Positions 52,664-61,946 of a DNA stretch of 64,000 nt are shown piece after piece. The position numbers were made by a program, and so were the translations under genes. The notes beneath the pieces are model-generated. The model was not told the origin of the DNA. It saw nothing but the letters and a program-made list of their open reading frames with translations, and searched no databases. This DNA comes from Geothermobacter hydrogeniphilus (lineage in GTDB: Bacteria; Desulfobacterota; Desulfuromonadia; Desulfuromonadales; Geothermobacteraceae), in assembly GCF_002898515.1 (NCBI RefSeq), contig NZ_PPFX01000005.1, positions 62,001-126,000 of the forward strand, given 5' to 3'. The first letter of the stretch is position 1. Each line of letters opens with the position of its first letter.

Positions 52664-53941
52664 TTATCCGGCTTCGATCAGGGAAAGACTTTCAAGGTGA
52701 TAGGTCTGCGGGAAGAGGTCGGCGGCGCGGGCGGAGAGCAGCCGGTAACCCTGGCCGAGCAGGGGATTCAGATCACGGGCCAGAGTCATCGGATCGCAGG
52801 AGATGTAAAGGATTCGCCGCGGGCGGTGGCTCAGCAGCGCGCGCGTGACTTCCCGGGCGCCGCCGCGGGGCGGATCAAGAACGACCAGATCGTAGGTCGT
52901 GTCGGCTTGACGCAGGAAGCGGGCGGCGTCGGCGACGAAAAACGCGGCATTGCCGATACCGTTGACCGCGGCATTCTTCCGTGCCTGCTCAATCGACGGC
53001 GCATGGGCTTCGACGCCGTCAATCCGGGCGACCCGCCTGGCCAGCGGCAGGCTGAGATTGCCCATGCCGCAGAACAGGTCAAGCACCCGCTCGTCTCCCT
53101 GCAGCCTGAGCATCTCCAGGGCGGCGGCGACCAGTTGCCGGTTCTGTTCGAGATGCACCTGGGCAAAACCGCCCGGCCCGTAACCGAGCCGGAGGGGCGG
53201 ATCATCGACCCGGATCTCCAAGTCGGGCGGACCGACCAGCTGCCGCAGGGTCTGTTTGCGTCCCGACTGGGAAAAAAGCGCCCAGCCGGCGTCTTCCGCC
53301 GCCGCCCGCAACCGCGGCCCGGCGCCTGCCCCGGCGGGGGCGATATCATGGACCACCAGCCGCAGCCGATCATGGTCGTCACAACCGACGTCGACCTGCG
53401 GAACCCGGTCCGGGCGGGGGACCCGCGGCAGCAGGTCACGCAACCAGGGGAGAACCCGGTTGACGGCCTCGGCGGCAATCGGACAGTGATCGACGGCCTC
53501 AACGAAATGACTGCCGCGCCGATAGAAACCGATCGCAATCCCTTCCTTGAGAGCGTGACACTTGAACTGTACTCGGCTGCGATAATTCCAGGCCTGCCGC
53601 GCGGCGAGCAGGGGCTGCAGCGGCAACGCGTCACGCCGCAGCTGACGCCTGAGAATGTCGCTGAACAGGCGTTCCTTCCAGTGCTGCTGGGTCTGTTCAT
53701 CGAGATGCTGCCAGTGGCAACCACCGCAGCGGCCGAAAACCGGGCAGCGCGGCCGGCACCGGCCTTCACCGGCTTCGAGCAGCTCCACCAGTTCGCCGCG
53801 CAGATAACGCCGTCGCCGCTCGGTCACCCGGCAGCGCACCAGATCGCCCGGAGTCGTCAGCGGAATGAAGACCGCCTGCCCCTGATGACGGCCGACCCCG
53901 TCACCACCGAAGGCGAGGCTCTCGATGCGGACCTCGATCAT
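52664..53941 (-). CDS. RlmD/RumA-type 23S rRNA uracil-5 methyltransferase
   Basis: SAM-dependent 5-methyluridine methyltransferase, 425 residues. It has an N-terminal TRAM domain (IESLAFGGDGVGRHQGQAVF), an iron-sulfur cluster motif (CRPRCPVFGRCGGCHW) and a Rossmann domain with DLFCGMGNLSLPLA near 290. The catalytic motif is LYISCDPMTLARD near the C terminus. The exact rRNA position (RlmD or RlmCD type) cannot be decided. The upstream hypothetical gene's stop touches its start. Confidence 0.92.
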   Translation of the reverse strand: MIEVRIESLAFGGDGVGRHQGQAVFIPLTTPGDLVRCRVTERRRRYLRGELVELLEAGEGRCRPRCPVFGRCGGCHWQHLDEQTQQHWKERLFSDILRRQLRRDALPLQPLLAARQAWNYRSRVQFKCHALKEGIAIGFYRRGSHFVEAVDHCPIAAEAVNRVLPWLRDLLPRVPRPDRVPQVDVGCDDHDRLRLVVHDIAPAGAGAGPRLRAAAEDAGWALFSQSGRKQTLRQLVGPPDLEIRVDDPPLRLGYGPGGFAQVHLEQNRQLVAAALEMLRLQGDERVLDLFCGMGNLSLPLARRVARIDGVEAHAPSIEQARKNAAVNGIGNAAFFVADAARFLRQADTTYDLVVLDPPRGGAREVTRALLSHRPRRILYISCDPMTLARDLNPLLGQGYRLLSARAADLFPQTYHLESLSLIEAG

Positions 53942-54339
53942 CAGCGTCCCGCGATCGTCAGCGGGTGGACTCGATGCGCGCGCAATCGGCTTTCGACCAG
54001 CCGTCGGGGAAACTCGGGGTGGCGCAGATAGGGTCCGGCGCTGCTCAGAAAGGCATCGATCATCCGACCGCGCACGGCCTCGACATCGGCCCCGGCGACC
54101 CCCATCCGTTCAAGGCTCTTTTCATAAACCACCCGCTCGCCCAGCCTGCGCCGGGCACGGTCAAACGCGCGTCGCGGGTCATCCTCGGCGGCAAACATCG
54201 CCTCCCGCAGCGGGACTTCGCAACGCACCAGGATCTTGATGCGATGATAGTCGCCGAAATAACGGTTGCCAAGATCGAAAAAGTCGAGCTTCAACCCACC
54301 TTCAAGGGGGATGCTGCGAAACGGTCCGGTTGCGGTCAT
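53941..54339 (-). CDS. Conserved-looking hypothetical protein
   Basis: A 132-residue protein I cannot assign. Seen: LKLDFFDLGNRYFGDYHRIK near residue 15, then ILVRCEVPLREAMF, an Arg-rich helix (RRAFDRARRRLGERVVYEKS) and a C-terminal HPLTIAGR. Its codon usage and one-base overlap with rlmD support a real gene in a methyltransferase operon. I recall similar proteins only from Geobacter-type genomes. Confidence 0.7.
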   Translation of the reverse strand: MTATGPFRSIPLEGGLKLDFFDLGNRYFGDYHRIKILVRCEVPLREAMFAAEDDPRRAFDRARRRLGERVVYEKSLERMGVAGADVEAVRGRMIDAFLSSAGPYLRHPEFPRRLVESRLRAHRVHPLTIAGR

Positions 54340-54345
54340 CGTCTT

Positions 54346-55107
54346 TCACCCTTCACCACAGGATTTGCGCCTTTCCCCTTCGACCCAGTCGATCCGACTC
54401 CAGAGCCCCTGCAGGATGCGGACCTCGCGGGCGGAGAGCCCGGCCCGACCGAGAATCTGCCGGAAAGCGCGCAGGATATGATCAGGATTCTGCGGATCAA
54501 GAAATTCGATGTCGAGCAGCGTCCGGCGCATGTGACGAAACATCTGTTCAAGAGCCTCACCGGACGCGAGACGTTTGCCCCCGGCCGCCTTCCCCGCCAG
54601 TTCACCCCAGACCTTCTGCACCTCGTAGAGACAGACCGCCACGGCCTGGGCGAGGTTCATCGAGGCCACCGGCTCCCGGGTCGGAATGGTCATCAACCGC
54701 TGGCAGAGATCGAGTTCCTCGTTGTGCAGCCCCCGGTCCTCGCGGCCGAAGACCAGCGCCACCTGCCCGGCGGCACTCAACGGCAGAAAGTGCCGGGCCG
54801 CCTGATCCGGATGGAACAGGTTCTCCCGGTACTTGCCGAAACGACGGGTGGTGCCGATGCTGCAGGTGCAATCGGCGAGCGCCGTCGGCAGATCGGAAAA
54901 AACCTCCGCCCGCTCCAGCAGCGGAGCGGCCTTGACCGCCATCCGCCGGGAATCGTCACCGAGATGATCGACCTGCGGATTGACCAGCCGCAGACGACTG
55001 AGACCGAAATTGGCCATCACCCGACAGACCGAACCGATATTCAGTCCTCCCTGGGGCTCGACCAGGACCACCAGGATATTCTCCAGGCGGGCATTGACAT
55101 CCTTCAT
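54346..55107 (-). CDS. TrmH/TrmJ-family RNA 2'-O-methyltransferase
   Basis: SPOUT-class methyltransferase, 253 residues. Motifs are VVLVEPQGGLNIGSVCRVMA near the N terminus, ALVFGREDRGLHNEELDLCQ as the knot motif 2, and IPTREPVASMNLAQAVAVCL as motif 3. These match TrmJ (tRNA Cm32/Um32 methylation) more than TrmH. I chose the ATG at 55107, which overlaps the rsmE stop by ATGA; the longer ORF is a frame extension through rsmE. Confidence 0.92.
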   Translation of the reverse strand: MKDVNARLENILVVLVEPQGGLNIGSVCRVMANFGLSRLRLVNPQVDHLGDDSRRMAVKAAPLLERAEVFSDLPTALADCTCSIGTTRRFGKYRENLFHPDQAARHFLPLSAAGQVALVFGREDRGLHNEELDLCQRLMTIPTREPVASMNLAQAVAVCLYEVQKVWGELAGKAAGGKRLASGEALEQMFRHMRRTLLDIEFLDPQNPDHILRAFRQILGRAGLSAREVRILQGLWSRIDWVEGERRKSCGEG

Positions 55108-55826
55108 CTGAAATCTCCAAGACAGGCCTGGGCCACGGCAATGGCGGCGATGGCCGCGGTTTCGGTCCGCAACAGACGGGGGCCGAGGCTGACGGGCTGG
55201 AAGCCGCGACGGACGGCCTCGGCCACCTCGGCATCGCTGAATCCACCCTCCGGACCGATCAGCAGCGCGAGGGATTCCGCACGGGACACCGCCAGCGCCT
55301 CTCCCATCTGTTGGGAACAGCCGCCCTCGTAGAGCATCAGCCGCAGGTCGGCACGACTTCCCATATCGAGCGCCTCGTTCCAACCGCAGCAGGTGTAGAG
55401 TTCCGGCAGTTCGGAGCGGCGGCATTGCCGCGCGGCGCGCAGCACCAGCTCCGGCCAGCGGTGCGACTTCTTCTGCCTGGCGTCCCGTTCGGCCAGGGAA
55501 ATCGACCGCTCGGACTGGTAGGGGACGAGGCGGCCGGCACCCAGTTCAGTCGCCTTTTCCAGCACCAGCTCGAAACGTTCACGCTGCGGCAGGGCCTGAA
55601 AAAGGTCGATCCGCAGCGGTCCGGCCGGATTCCGTTTCAGAGGTTGAAACGGGACGACCCGCCAGCGCGCCCCGTCCCGCTCAAGCCGGCCCCGCCAGGC
55701 GGTCTGACGCGGATCGACGAAAGTGAGAATCTCTCCCGGCCTGGCCCGCCAGAGCCGCAGACGCTCAACGGCGGCGCCATCGAGGACAAGCGGCTCTTCG
55801 GCCACCGGGACCACGGGCAGCAGCAA
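55104..55826 (-). CDS. rsmE: 16S rRNA m3U1498 methyltransferase RsmE
   Basis: SPOUT methyltransferase that modifies U1498 of 16S rRNA. Diagnostic blocks: LVLEKATELGAGRLVPYQSE, LLIGPEGGFSDAEVAEAVRR and LGPRLLRTETAAIAAIAV. No ATG fits: the only in-frame ATG (55940) lies deep in holC. I propose TTG at 55826, which begins MLLPVVPVAEEPLVLDG and gives about 240 residues, with GGTGG upstream. The exact start is uncertain. Confidence 0.9.
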   Translation of the reverse strand: MLLPVVPVAEEPLVLDGAAVERLRLWRARPGEILTFVDPRQTAWRGRLERDGARWRVVPFQPLKRNPAGPLRIDLFQALPQRERFELVLEKATELGAGRLVPYQSERSISLAERDARQKKSHRWPELVLRAARQCRRSELPELYTCCGWNEALDMGSRADLRLMLYEGGCSQQMGEALAVSRAESLALLIGPEGGFSDAEVAEAVRRGFQPVSLGPRLLRTETAAIAAIAVAQACLGDFR

Positions 55827-55845
55827 CCGGCTCGAATGACCACCG

Positions 55846-56265
55846 CTATTGCAGCATCTCGGGGGCAAAACCGGCCTCGCGGTAACGACTGAAGCGCTGT
55901 CGGGACTGCGCCGCCGCCCCGGGATCGTAGACCTCGGCAAAATCGATAACGATCTCGAAACGCCGCATGAATTCGAGTGAACAGTGCCCGCCCATGATCA
56001 GCACCTGGGCGGAGTTCGGGTTCTGTTCGCAACTGCCGATGACGACCGGTTCGGCATGGCACTCGACCGCGCCGTTGTCGTAGGCGTGGGGAACGAAAGA
56101 GCCTTTCTGCCAGCTCCACATGAAGCGGTCGAGGGTGACCCCCTGGTTTTCATCCATCACCGTCACCAGCACCCGATAGCCCTGGAGGTAGAAACGCTCG
56201 GCCAGTTCGCAGAGATGCCGGGCGCGTTCCGGCCGCTGAAGTTTGACGAAATAGGCTTTGGGCAT
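55846..56265 (-). CDS. holC: DNA polymerase III chi subunit HolC
   Basis: Links the clamp-loader complex to single-stranded-DNA-binding protein. The 139-residue protein starts MPKAYFVKLQRPERARHLCE. It has the conserved LDRFMWSWQKGSFVPHAYDN, EPVVIGSCEQNPNSAQVLIM and the ending SRYREAGFAPEM. I chose the ATG at 56265; the longer ORF adds a segment with no family match and runs into the divergent slp gene. The sequence is divergent but the order of blocks is right. Confidence 0.85.
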   Translation of the reverse strand: MPKAYFVKLQRPERARHLCELAERFYLQGYRVLVTVMDENQGVTLDRFMWSWQKGSFVPHAYDNGAVECHAEPVVIGSCEQNPNSAQVLIMGGHCSLEFMRRFEIVIDFAEVYDPGAAAQSRQRFSRYREAGFAPEMLQ

Positions 56266-56352
56266 AAGGCTTTCGATGTTAAAGCAAAACGGCAACGGTT
56301 CCGATATAATCAAATGAGAAATGCGTTTCTTCACAGCAGCAAAGGAGCCACC

Positions 56353-56934
56353 ATGCGCAGATTCATTCTCCTGCTGATCCTTGTCGGTCTCACCGGCTGC
56401 GGACACGTGCTGTCGGAGCAGGCACGCAGCCGGGTCGACAGCGACGTCAACCTGGCCGAGGTTCGTGCTGATCCCGAGGCCTATCGGGGCAAAACCCTGC
56501 TGCTCGGCGGCGTCATCATGGGACTGGACAATGAACAGGAGGGTTCAGTCCTGGAGATCACCCCCTGGCGTCTCGACCGCTGGGGAGAACCGATCGACCT
56601 CGATGACGGCAGCGAACGCATCCTGGTTGAAAGCGACCGGCCGCTCGACCCGGCACGCTTTCTCACCGGCCGGATGATCACCTTCACCGCCGATGTCCGC
56701 GGTCAGCAGATCCGCTCCGACAACTACAGCGACCGCCGTTACCCTGTTTTCCATCTGCAGCGGGAATATCTCTGGGATACCCCTTTCCGCACCATGATTC
56801 ATCCCGGTCCCAACCGCTACGCGCCGACCTACGTCGGACCGGACGCAAAACCGCGCAGCAACCCCTATGACCCGGGTTACTACGACGCGTATCCCTACAC
56901 ACCATATGATTTCCGCCCGGGACAGTTTTACTGA
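56353..56934 (+). CDS. Slp-family outer membrane lipoprotein
   Basis: A 193-residue lipoprotein with the lipobox LVGLTGC (acylated Cys at residue 16). The family blocks are NLAEVRADPEAYRGKTLLLG, GGVIMGLDNEQEGSVLEITP and RILVESDRPLDPARFLTGRM. The C terminus is Tyr/Pro-rich. AAAGGAG precedes the ATG. A TATAAT at 56305-56310 may serve as -10, though no good -35 is seen. It is the only plus-strand gene in the last 30 kb. Confidence 0.9.
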   Translation: MRRFILLLILVGLTGCGHVLSEQARSRVDSDVNLAEVRADPEAYRGKTLLLGGVIMGLDNEQEGSVLEITPWRLDRWGEPIDLDDGSERILVESDRPLDPARFLTGRMITFTADVRGQQIRSDNYSDRRYPVFHLQREYLWDTPFRTMIHPGPNRYAPTYVGPDAKPRSNPYDPGYYDAYPYTPYDFRPGQFY

Positions 56935-56960
56935 CGGGAAGCGAATACCGCCGCGTCACC

Positions 56961-57084
56961 CAGGCTGAGCAAAAATGCCCAGATGCCAGGCGTCCGTACT
57001 CCCGCGGAATGAGGCGTACCGGAAGGTACGTCGTTGACGCGGGGGAACGGACAACGCCGCAGATGGGTGTTTTTCATCAGCCTG
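56961..57084 (+). repeat. 124-bp palindromic repeat with CAGGCTG ends
   Basis: The left end reads CAGGCTGAGCAAAAATGCCC and the right end GGGTGTTTTTCATCAGCCTG, which are imperfect inverted repeats. Nested pairings follow: CTCCCGCG with CGCGGGGG, and a central CGTACC-GGAA-GGTACG hairpin. It lies between slp and apgM, and its last eight bases encode the final two codons and stop of apgM. A degenerate relative lies at 34450-34548. I recall similar intergenic palindromes from Geobacter-type genomes. Confidence 0.8.
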
Positions 57085-58288
57085 CTGAAACCTCACGTTC
57101 CAACAACCGCGGCAGCAGCTGATGGCCGACTTCAACCAGCCCGGTCGCGGCTGCTGACTTTTCGCTGTAGACCGCAGCGGTTTCTTCTTCCCCGCGACGC
57201 GAGTCGTAAAGCACGAAGGGAACCGGATCGGAAGTATGGGTCATTTTGCTGACCGGCGTCGGATGATCGGGCAGCACCAGCAGACGAAAATCATCCCCGC
57301 CGTTCAGTCCCTCCAGCACCCGGCCGACCACCTGGGCATCGAAATCCTCAATCGCCTGGATCTTGGCTTCCAGGTTTCCGGCATGAGCCGCCTCATCGGG
57401 GGCCTCAACATGCAGGTAGACGAAGTCGCGGCTCTTCAGAGCGGCAAGGGCGGCGTCAGCCTTGCCGCGATAATTGGTATCGATGTAACCGGTGGCACCG
57501 GGAACCTCGATGATGTCAAGCCCGGCATAGACACCGATGCCCTTGATCAGGTCGACGGCCGAGATCACCGCGCCGTTCAGGCCGTAGAGCTGCCGGTAAT
57601 CGGCCAGTTGCGGTGCCCGCCCCTGTCCCCAGAGCCAGATCGAGTTGGCGGTCACCTCACCGGCCTCCTCGCGACGACGATTGAGCGGATGATTGGCGAG
57701 AATGATCTGCGCCTGGGTGGTGAGGTGAATCAGCTCTTCGGCCCCCTCCCCGCGCGGCAGGTGGTCGCCGACGCACTGATTGCTGATGTCATGCGGCGGC
57801 GTGCACTGCAGCCTGTCCTTGCCCCCCTTCCAGACCAGCAGATGACGGTAGGAAATACCGGGATGAAAGCTGAATTCATCATTCCCCAGATGGTCCTGGA
57901 GCGACGCGATCAGTTCACGGGCCTGGTCGGTAGGGATATGTCCGGCCGAGAAGTCCGACATGTAGAGGTGGGCGAAATGGGGCTCCAGATGCACCAGGTT
58001 GAGTCGGAAGGCGACATCTTCGGGAGCCAGTTCGACATGCATACTGGCGGCTTCGAGGGGAGAACGGCCACTGTAACAGTCGTGCGGATCGTAGCCGAAC
58101 ACCGACAAGTTGGCGACATCGCTGCCGGGATGAAAGCCGACCGGGACGGTTCGTGCCAGTCCCAGGGTGCCGGCGCCGGCCAGTCGGTCCAGGTGCGGCG
58201 TCGAAGCTTTTTCCAGCGGCGTCAGGCCGCCCAGTTCCTCCATCGGCTCGTCGGCCATGCCGTCACCGAGCAATACCAGGTATTTCAT
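57077..58288 (-). CDS. apgM: Cofactor-independent phosphoglycerate mutase (ApgM type)
   Basis: Converts 3- to 2-phosphoglycerate. The 403-residue protein has the alkaline-phosphatase fold metal motifs: LVLLGDGMADEPMEELGGLT at the N terminus, GFHPGSDVANLSVFGYDP, YLHVEAPDEAAHAGN and VLPDHPTPVSKMTHTSDPVP. The layout is that of the archaeal-type enzyme, not GpmI. The C-terminal residues Ala-Gly and the stop are encoded by the adjacent palindromic repeat. Confidence 0.93.
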   Translation of the reverse strand: MKYLVLLGDGMADEPMEELGGLTPLEKASTPHLDRLAGAGTLGLARTVPVGFHPGSDVANLSVFGYDPHDCYSGRSPLEAASMHVELAPEDVAFRLNLVHLEPHFAHLYMSDFSAGHIPTDQARELIASLQDHLGNDEFSFHPGISYRHLLVWKGGKDRLQCTPPHDISNQCVGDHLPRGEGAEELIHLTTQAQIILANHPLNRRREEAGEVTANSIWLWGQGRAPQLADYRQLYGLNGAVISAVDLIKGIGVYAGLDIIEVPGATGYIDTNYRGKADAALAALKSRDFVYLHVEAPDEAAHAGNLEAKIQAIEDFDAQVVGRVLEGLNGGDDFRLLVLPDHPTPVSKMTHTSDPVPFVLYDSRRGEEETAAVYSEKSAAATGLVEVGHQLLPRLLEREVSAG

Positions 58289-58306
58289 CTCTGTCCCCGT
58301 AGCGCG

Positions 58307-59194
58307 TCAACCGCGCGGATGATGTTTTTCATGCACCTTGCGCAGCCGCTCGCGGGTGACATGGGTGTAGATCTGGGTCGTCGCGATGTCGGCATGGCCG
58401 AGCATGGTCTGGACGGTCCGCAGATCGGCTCCATTTTCCAGCAGATGGGTGGCAAACGAATGGCGCAGGGTGTGTGGTGTAATGTTCTTGAAAATTCCCG
58501 CCTCGCGGGCGCGGCGCTTCATCATCTTCCAGAAGCCCTGGCGTGTCAAGCCCCGCCCGGATCGGTTGAGAAACAGCGCCTCGCTGGACTTGTCCTTCAG
58601 CAGTGAGGGCCGCGCCGCGTCGATATACATGACAACCGCCTCGGTGGCCGGCTCCCCCAGGGGAACCACCCGCTGCTTGGCGCCCTTGCCGCTGGCGCGC
58701 AGAAACCCGGCATCGAGATGCAGCTGTCCGAGCCGCAGGCCGACCAGTTCGGAAACCCGCAGGCCGGTGGCGTAGAGAACTTCGAGCATCGCCCGGTCGC
58801 GAACGGCAAGGGGTTCATCGCCACGCGGCGCAGCCAGCAGGCTGTCAACCTCGGCGATGGAGAGGATCCCGGGCAGAGCTGGAAGATTTTTCGGCGCTTC
58901 GATACGATCCGCCGGATTCTGCCGGCAATGATCCTCGGCATGCAGAAAGCGATGAAAATGACGCAGGCTGACCAGGGCCCGGGCCCGGCTGCGCGGCGCC
59001 AGCCCCTGTTGCTTGAGCAGCGCCAGGAAGCGCAGCAGGTGCACGGTGCGAATGGTGTCCGGCGCGGTGATGCCCTCTTCCTTCAGATAGGCGAGGTAGC
59101 GGACAAGATCGCGTCCGTAGCCGTCGAGGGTGTTTTTCGAGAGACCTTTTTCAACCACCAGATAATTCAGAAAAAGATCGAGGTATTGATCCAT
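58307..59194 (-). CDS. xerD: Tyrosine recombinase XerD
   Basis: Site-specific recombinase for chromosome dimer resolution at dif. The 295-residue protein has an N-terminal SAM-like core-binding domain (residues 1-90) and a catalytic domain. Visible residues are ATGLRVSEL (catalytic Arg), HTLRHSFATHLLENGADLR (HxxR), LGHADIATTQIYTHV (His and nucleophile Tyr). XerD rather than XerC is inferred from the QNPADRIEAPKNLP-type linker. It lies alone between apgM and glnD, with no integrated element nearby. Confidence 0.92.
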   Translation of the reverse strand: MDQYLDLFLNYLVVEKGLSKNTLDGYGRDLVRYLAYLKEEGITAPDTIRTVHLLRFLALLKQQGLAPRSRARALVSLRHFHRFLHAEDHCRQNPADRIEAPKNLPALPGILSIAEVDSLLAAPRGDEPLAVRDRAMLEVLYATGLRVSELVGLRLGQLHLDAGFLRASGKGAKQRVVPLGEPATEAVVMYIDAARPSLLKDKSSEALFLNRSGRGLTRQGFWKMMKRRAREAGIFKNITPHTLRHSFATHLLENGADLRTVQTMLGHADIATTQIYTHVTRERLRKVHEKHHPRG

Positions 59195-59223
59195 AACAGG
59201 CCGTCCAGGCAGGAAAAAAATTC

Positions 59224-61935
59224 CTAATCGACAGCGTCACTCCCTTCCGTCGTCTTCTCTTCCAGAACGTCAAGCAGCACACGGCGCAGTTCATCCAGCT
59301 TGTCGTCGGCCGTGATCTTCTGACCGAAGATGTCCTGCAGGTAAAAGGTGTCGGCCACCTGATCCACCTTGGTGGAAATTTTCGACACCCCGATATAGAG
59401 CCCCAGGTCGGCAAAACTGCGGGTTATTTCATAAAGCAGACCAACCCGGTCATGGGTATAGATATCGACCACCGTATAATCATCGGAAACCTCGGTATCG
59501 AACTCGACCCGGCTGGGATACTTGGGCAGCGCCTTTCCGCTCAGGAAACTGGGCGGCCTGCTCTTTTCGACCAGGGCATCAACCTGCAGCCGCCCCTCGA
59601 TGACGGCGGTCAATTCCTGTTCAACCTTCTGCCAGCGGCGGGGGTTGTCAATAATTTCACCGTTGCTGCCGACCACCTGCAGCAGGTCAAAGGCCTCACC
59701 GTTTTTGTGCGTGTAGATCTGCGCGCCGAGAATACTCACCCCGTTGGCGGCCAGCACCCCGGCGACCAGGGAGAAAAGTCCCGGACTGTCCAGGGTCGAG
59801 AGCATCAGCTGCGAGAACTGGCTGCCGGGCTGATGCTCGACACGCATGGCCAGCGGCTTCTTGCCACGACCGAAATAGACCCGCAGGTGTTCGGTAATCT
59901 CCGGCGAACGGTGACTGAGCAGGTAACGACTGCCGAGCGAACGCAGCACCGCCTTCACCTTGCTGCGGCCGAAATCCTCGGCCAGGTTGTCGTAGACCTT
60001 GCGCTTGCGGTTGCGCACCCTTTCACTGCGGGCATCGGCGCGGAAATTACCGCGTTCGAGGGCATCGAAGGTCTTCTCGTACAGTTCCTGCAGCAGAAAT
60101 CCCTTCCACTCCGACCAGACATCTGGCCCCACGGCCCGCAGGTCGGCGAAGGTCAGCAGGAAAAGCATCTTCAAATTCTCGGTCATCCCCATGCTGCGCG
60201 CCACCTGGTCGATCAGCTTGTCATCGTGCAGGTCGCGCCGTTGGGAGATGTGGGCCATTTCCAGGTGATGCAGCACCAGGAATTCGAGCCGCTTACTGTC
60301 CTCCTTGTTCAACCCCATGCGCCGGGCGATGGTCCTGACCAGTTTCGCCCCTTTTTCGCTGTGGTTTTTCCCCTCTCCCTTGCCGATATCATGGAACAGC
60401 ACCGCCAGCAGCAGCAGTTCGCGTTTTTCGATATCATTGGCCACCGCGGTCAGCAGCGGTCGTTCTTCGGCATACTCTCCGGCCCAGAGTTTGAGGATTT
60501 CCTCGACCGCGAACAGGGTGTGAATATCGACCGTGTAGATGTGATAGGCGTCATGCTGCACACGACAATAGATACGTTCGAATTCGGGAATATAGGCGTT
60601 GAGAAAACACAGGTGATGCATATCCCGCAGGATCTGACCGCAGCTCTGCCCGCGCAGGATCTCGAAAAAATCCCGGTTCACCTCGCGAGAGCGACGGAAC
60701 TGGTCATTGATCAGGTGCAGATGGTCCCGGATCAGGGTTTTCAGATCAAGACTGAGCACCACGCCATGGCGTTGCGCCAGCAGGAAGGCCCGCATCAGCA
60801 AAACCGGATTCTGTTCAAAAAGTTCAGGTTTGCCGGCGCGCAACTCGCGCCGCAGCAGGTAGAAACCGTCCTCCAGTTTGCGTTTCGAGAAGGAGGAAAA
60901 GAAACTGGGATTCTGATCCCGGTTGGCGGCCCGGTTGATCAATACCGAGGCGAGATGTTCAACCTGGGTGGCGTGGGAGTAGTAATCCTGCATGAACTCT
61001 TCGACCGCCGGCGCTTTTTTGCTGTCCCGGTAGCCGAGAAAACGGGCGATCTGCTCCTGCTGATCGAAATGCAGCTGATCGTTCTTGCGGCTGGAGAGGT
61101 AGTGCAGCTGGTTGCGGATGCGCCACAGGTAGTCGCAGGCGTTTTCAACCGCCTCTTTTTCCTGTTCGGTCATCACGCCCTTGATCACCAGTTCCCGCAG
61201 ACCGGACGCCTTGAACTTGACCCGCAGAACCCACACCGCCGCCTGCAGGTCACGCAGCCCCCCCTCGCCTTCCTTGATATTCGGCTCCAGCAGGTAGACC
61301 GTGGACCCGTACTTGGTCAGGCGCCGCCTGCTCTCTTCCTGCTTGTGCCGGATGAACTGGTTGGAATTTTTCCCCAGCACAATACTGAGGACCTGTTTCT
61401 CGAAATCCTCAAACAAACTTTCGCTGCCGGCCAGGTAGCGGGCATCAAGCAGCGCGGTGCGGGCGGTGATATCCCGATCCGCCATTTCGATACAGTCGGA
61501 GGCGGTGCGAACACTGTAGCCGACATCGAGGGCAAGATCCCACAGCAGGTAGAGCATGCGCTCGGATATCTGTTCGGCGATGCTCCGATCCCTGCCGTGA
61601 TAATAGAACATCAGGTCGATATCGGAACGGGGGTTGAGCTCGGCCCGCCCGTAACCGCCGATGGCCAGCAGGGCGCAGGCGACATCCTCGACCCCGGTCA
61701 GATCGACGGCCACGGCATGATAAAGGCGCCGGATGAGCTCATCGGTCATCACCGTCAGCAACCGGACCACCTCGCGGCCGGAGGCTCCCTGTTCATGCTG
61801 CCGACGGACAGCGGCCCGTTCCCGCTCAAGGTAGTCACGCGAGGCCTGCAGCAGCAGGACGCGTCGTTCCTCATAGGGAAGAGCGGTATCGGTCAACCGG
61901 GGAGAAGCGAAACAGCTGTCGATCGATGATGGCAT
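59224..61935 (-). CDS. glnD: [Protein-PII] uridylyltransferase GlnD
   Basis: Bifunctional nitrogen sensor that uridylylates and deuridylylates PII proteins. The product is about 903 residues: a nucleotidyltransferase domain (AIGGYGRAELNPRSDIDLMF), the GlnD linker domain, an HD domain (FHDIGKGEGKNHSEKGAKLV), and two C-terminal ACT domains (DSPGLFSLVAGVLAANGVSI and HDRVGLLYEITRSFADLGLY). I prefer the ATG at 61935, with AGGA upstream, to the GTG at 61950 that overlaps the amiC stop. Confidence 0.96.
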   Translation of the reverse strand: MPSSIDSCFASPRLTDTALPYEERRVLLLQASRDYLERERAAVRRQHEQGASGREVVRLLTVMTDELIRRLYHAVAVDLTGVEDVACALLAIGGYGRAELNPRSDIDLMFYYHGRDRSIAEQISERMLYLLWDLALDVGYSVRTASDCIEMADRDITARTALLDARYLAGSESLFEDFEKQVLSIVLGKNSNQFIRHKQEESRRRLTKYGSTVYLLEPNIKEGEGGLRDLQAAVWVLRVKFKASGLRELVIKGVMTEQEKEAVENACDYLWRIRNQLHYLSSRKNDQLHFDQQEQIARFLGYRDSKKAPAVEEFMQDYYSHATQVEHLASVLINRAANRDQNPSFFSSFSKRKLEDGFYLLRRELRAGKPELFEQNPVLLMRAFLLAQRHGVVLSLDLKTLIRDHLHLINDQFRRSREVNRDFFEILRGQSCGQILRDMHHLCFLNAYIPEFERIYCRVQHDAYHIYTVDIHTLFAVEEILKLWAGEYAEERPLLTAVANDIEKRELLLLAVLFHDIGKGEGKNHSEKGAKLVRTIARRMGLNKEDSKRLEFLVLHHLEMAHISQRRDLHDDKLIDQVARSMGMTENLKMLFLLTFADLRAVGPDVWSEWKGFLLQELYEKTFDALERGNFRADARSERVRNRKRKVYDNLAEDFGRSKVKAVLRSLGSRYLLSHRSPEITEHLRVYFGRGKKPLAMRVEHQPGSQFSQLMLSTLDSPGLFSLVAGVLAANGVSILGAQIYTHKNGEAFDLLQVVGSNGEIIDNPRRWQKVEQELTAVIEGRLQVDALVEKSRPPSFLSGKALPKYPSRVEFDTEVSDDYTVVDIYTHDRVGLLYEITRSFADLGLYIGVSKISTKVDQVADTFYLQDIFGQKITADDKLDELRRVLLDVLEEKTTEGSDAVD

Positions 61936-61946
61936 TTCTGTCCTGT

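Noticed and set aside
58307-59194. XerD-like recombinase as a sign of an integrated element
   Set aside because: Length, motifs and housekeeping neighbours fit chromosomal XerD; no att repeats, tRNA or phage genes are near.
59452-61929. Long plus-strand reading frame (825 codons) antisense to glnD
   Set aside because: glnD on the other strand has all domains and motifs in order; the antisense frame has no recognisable domain.
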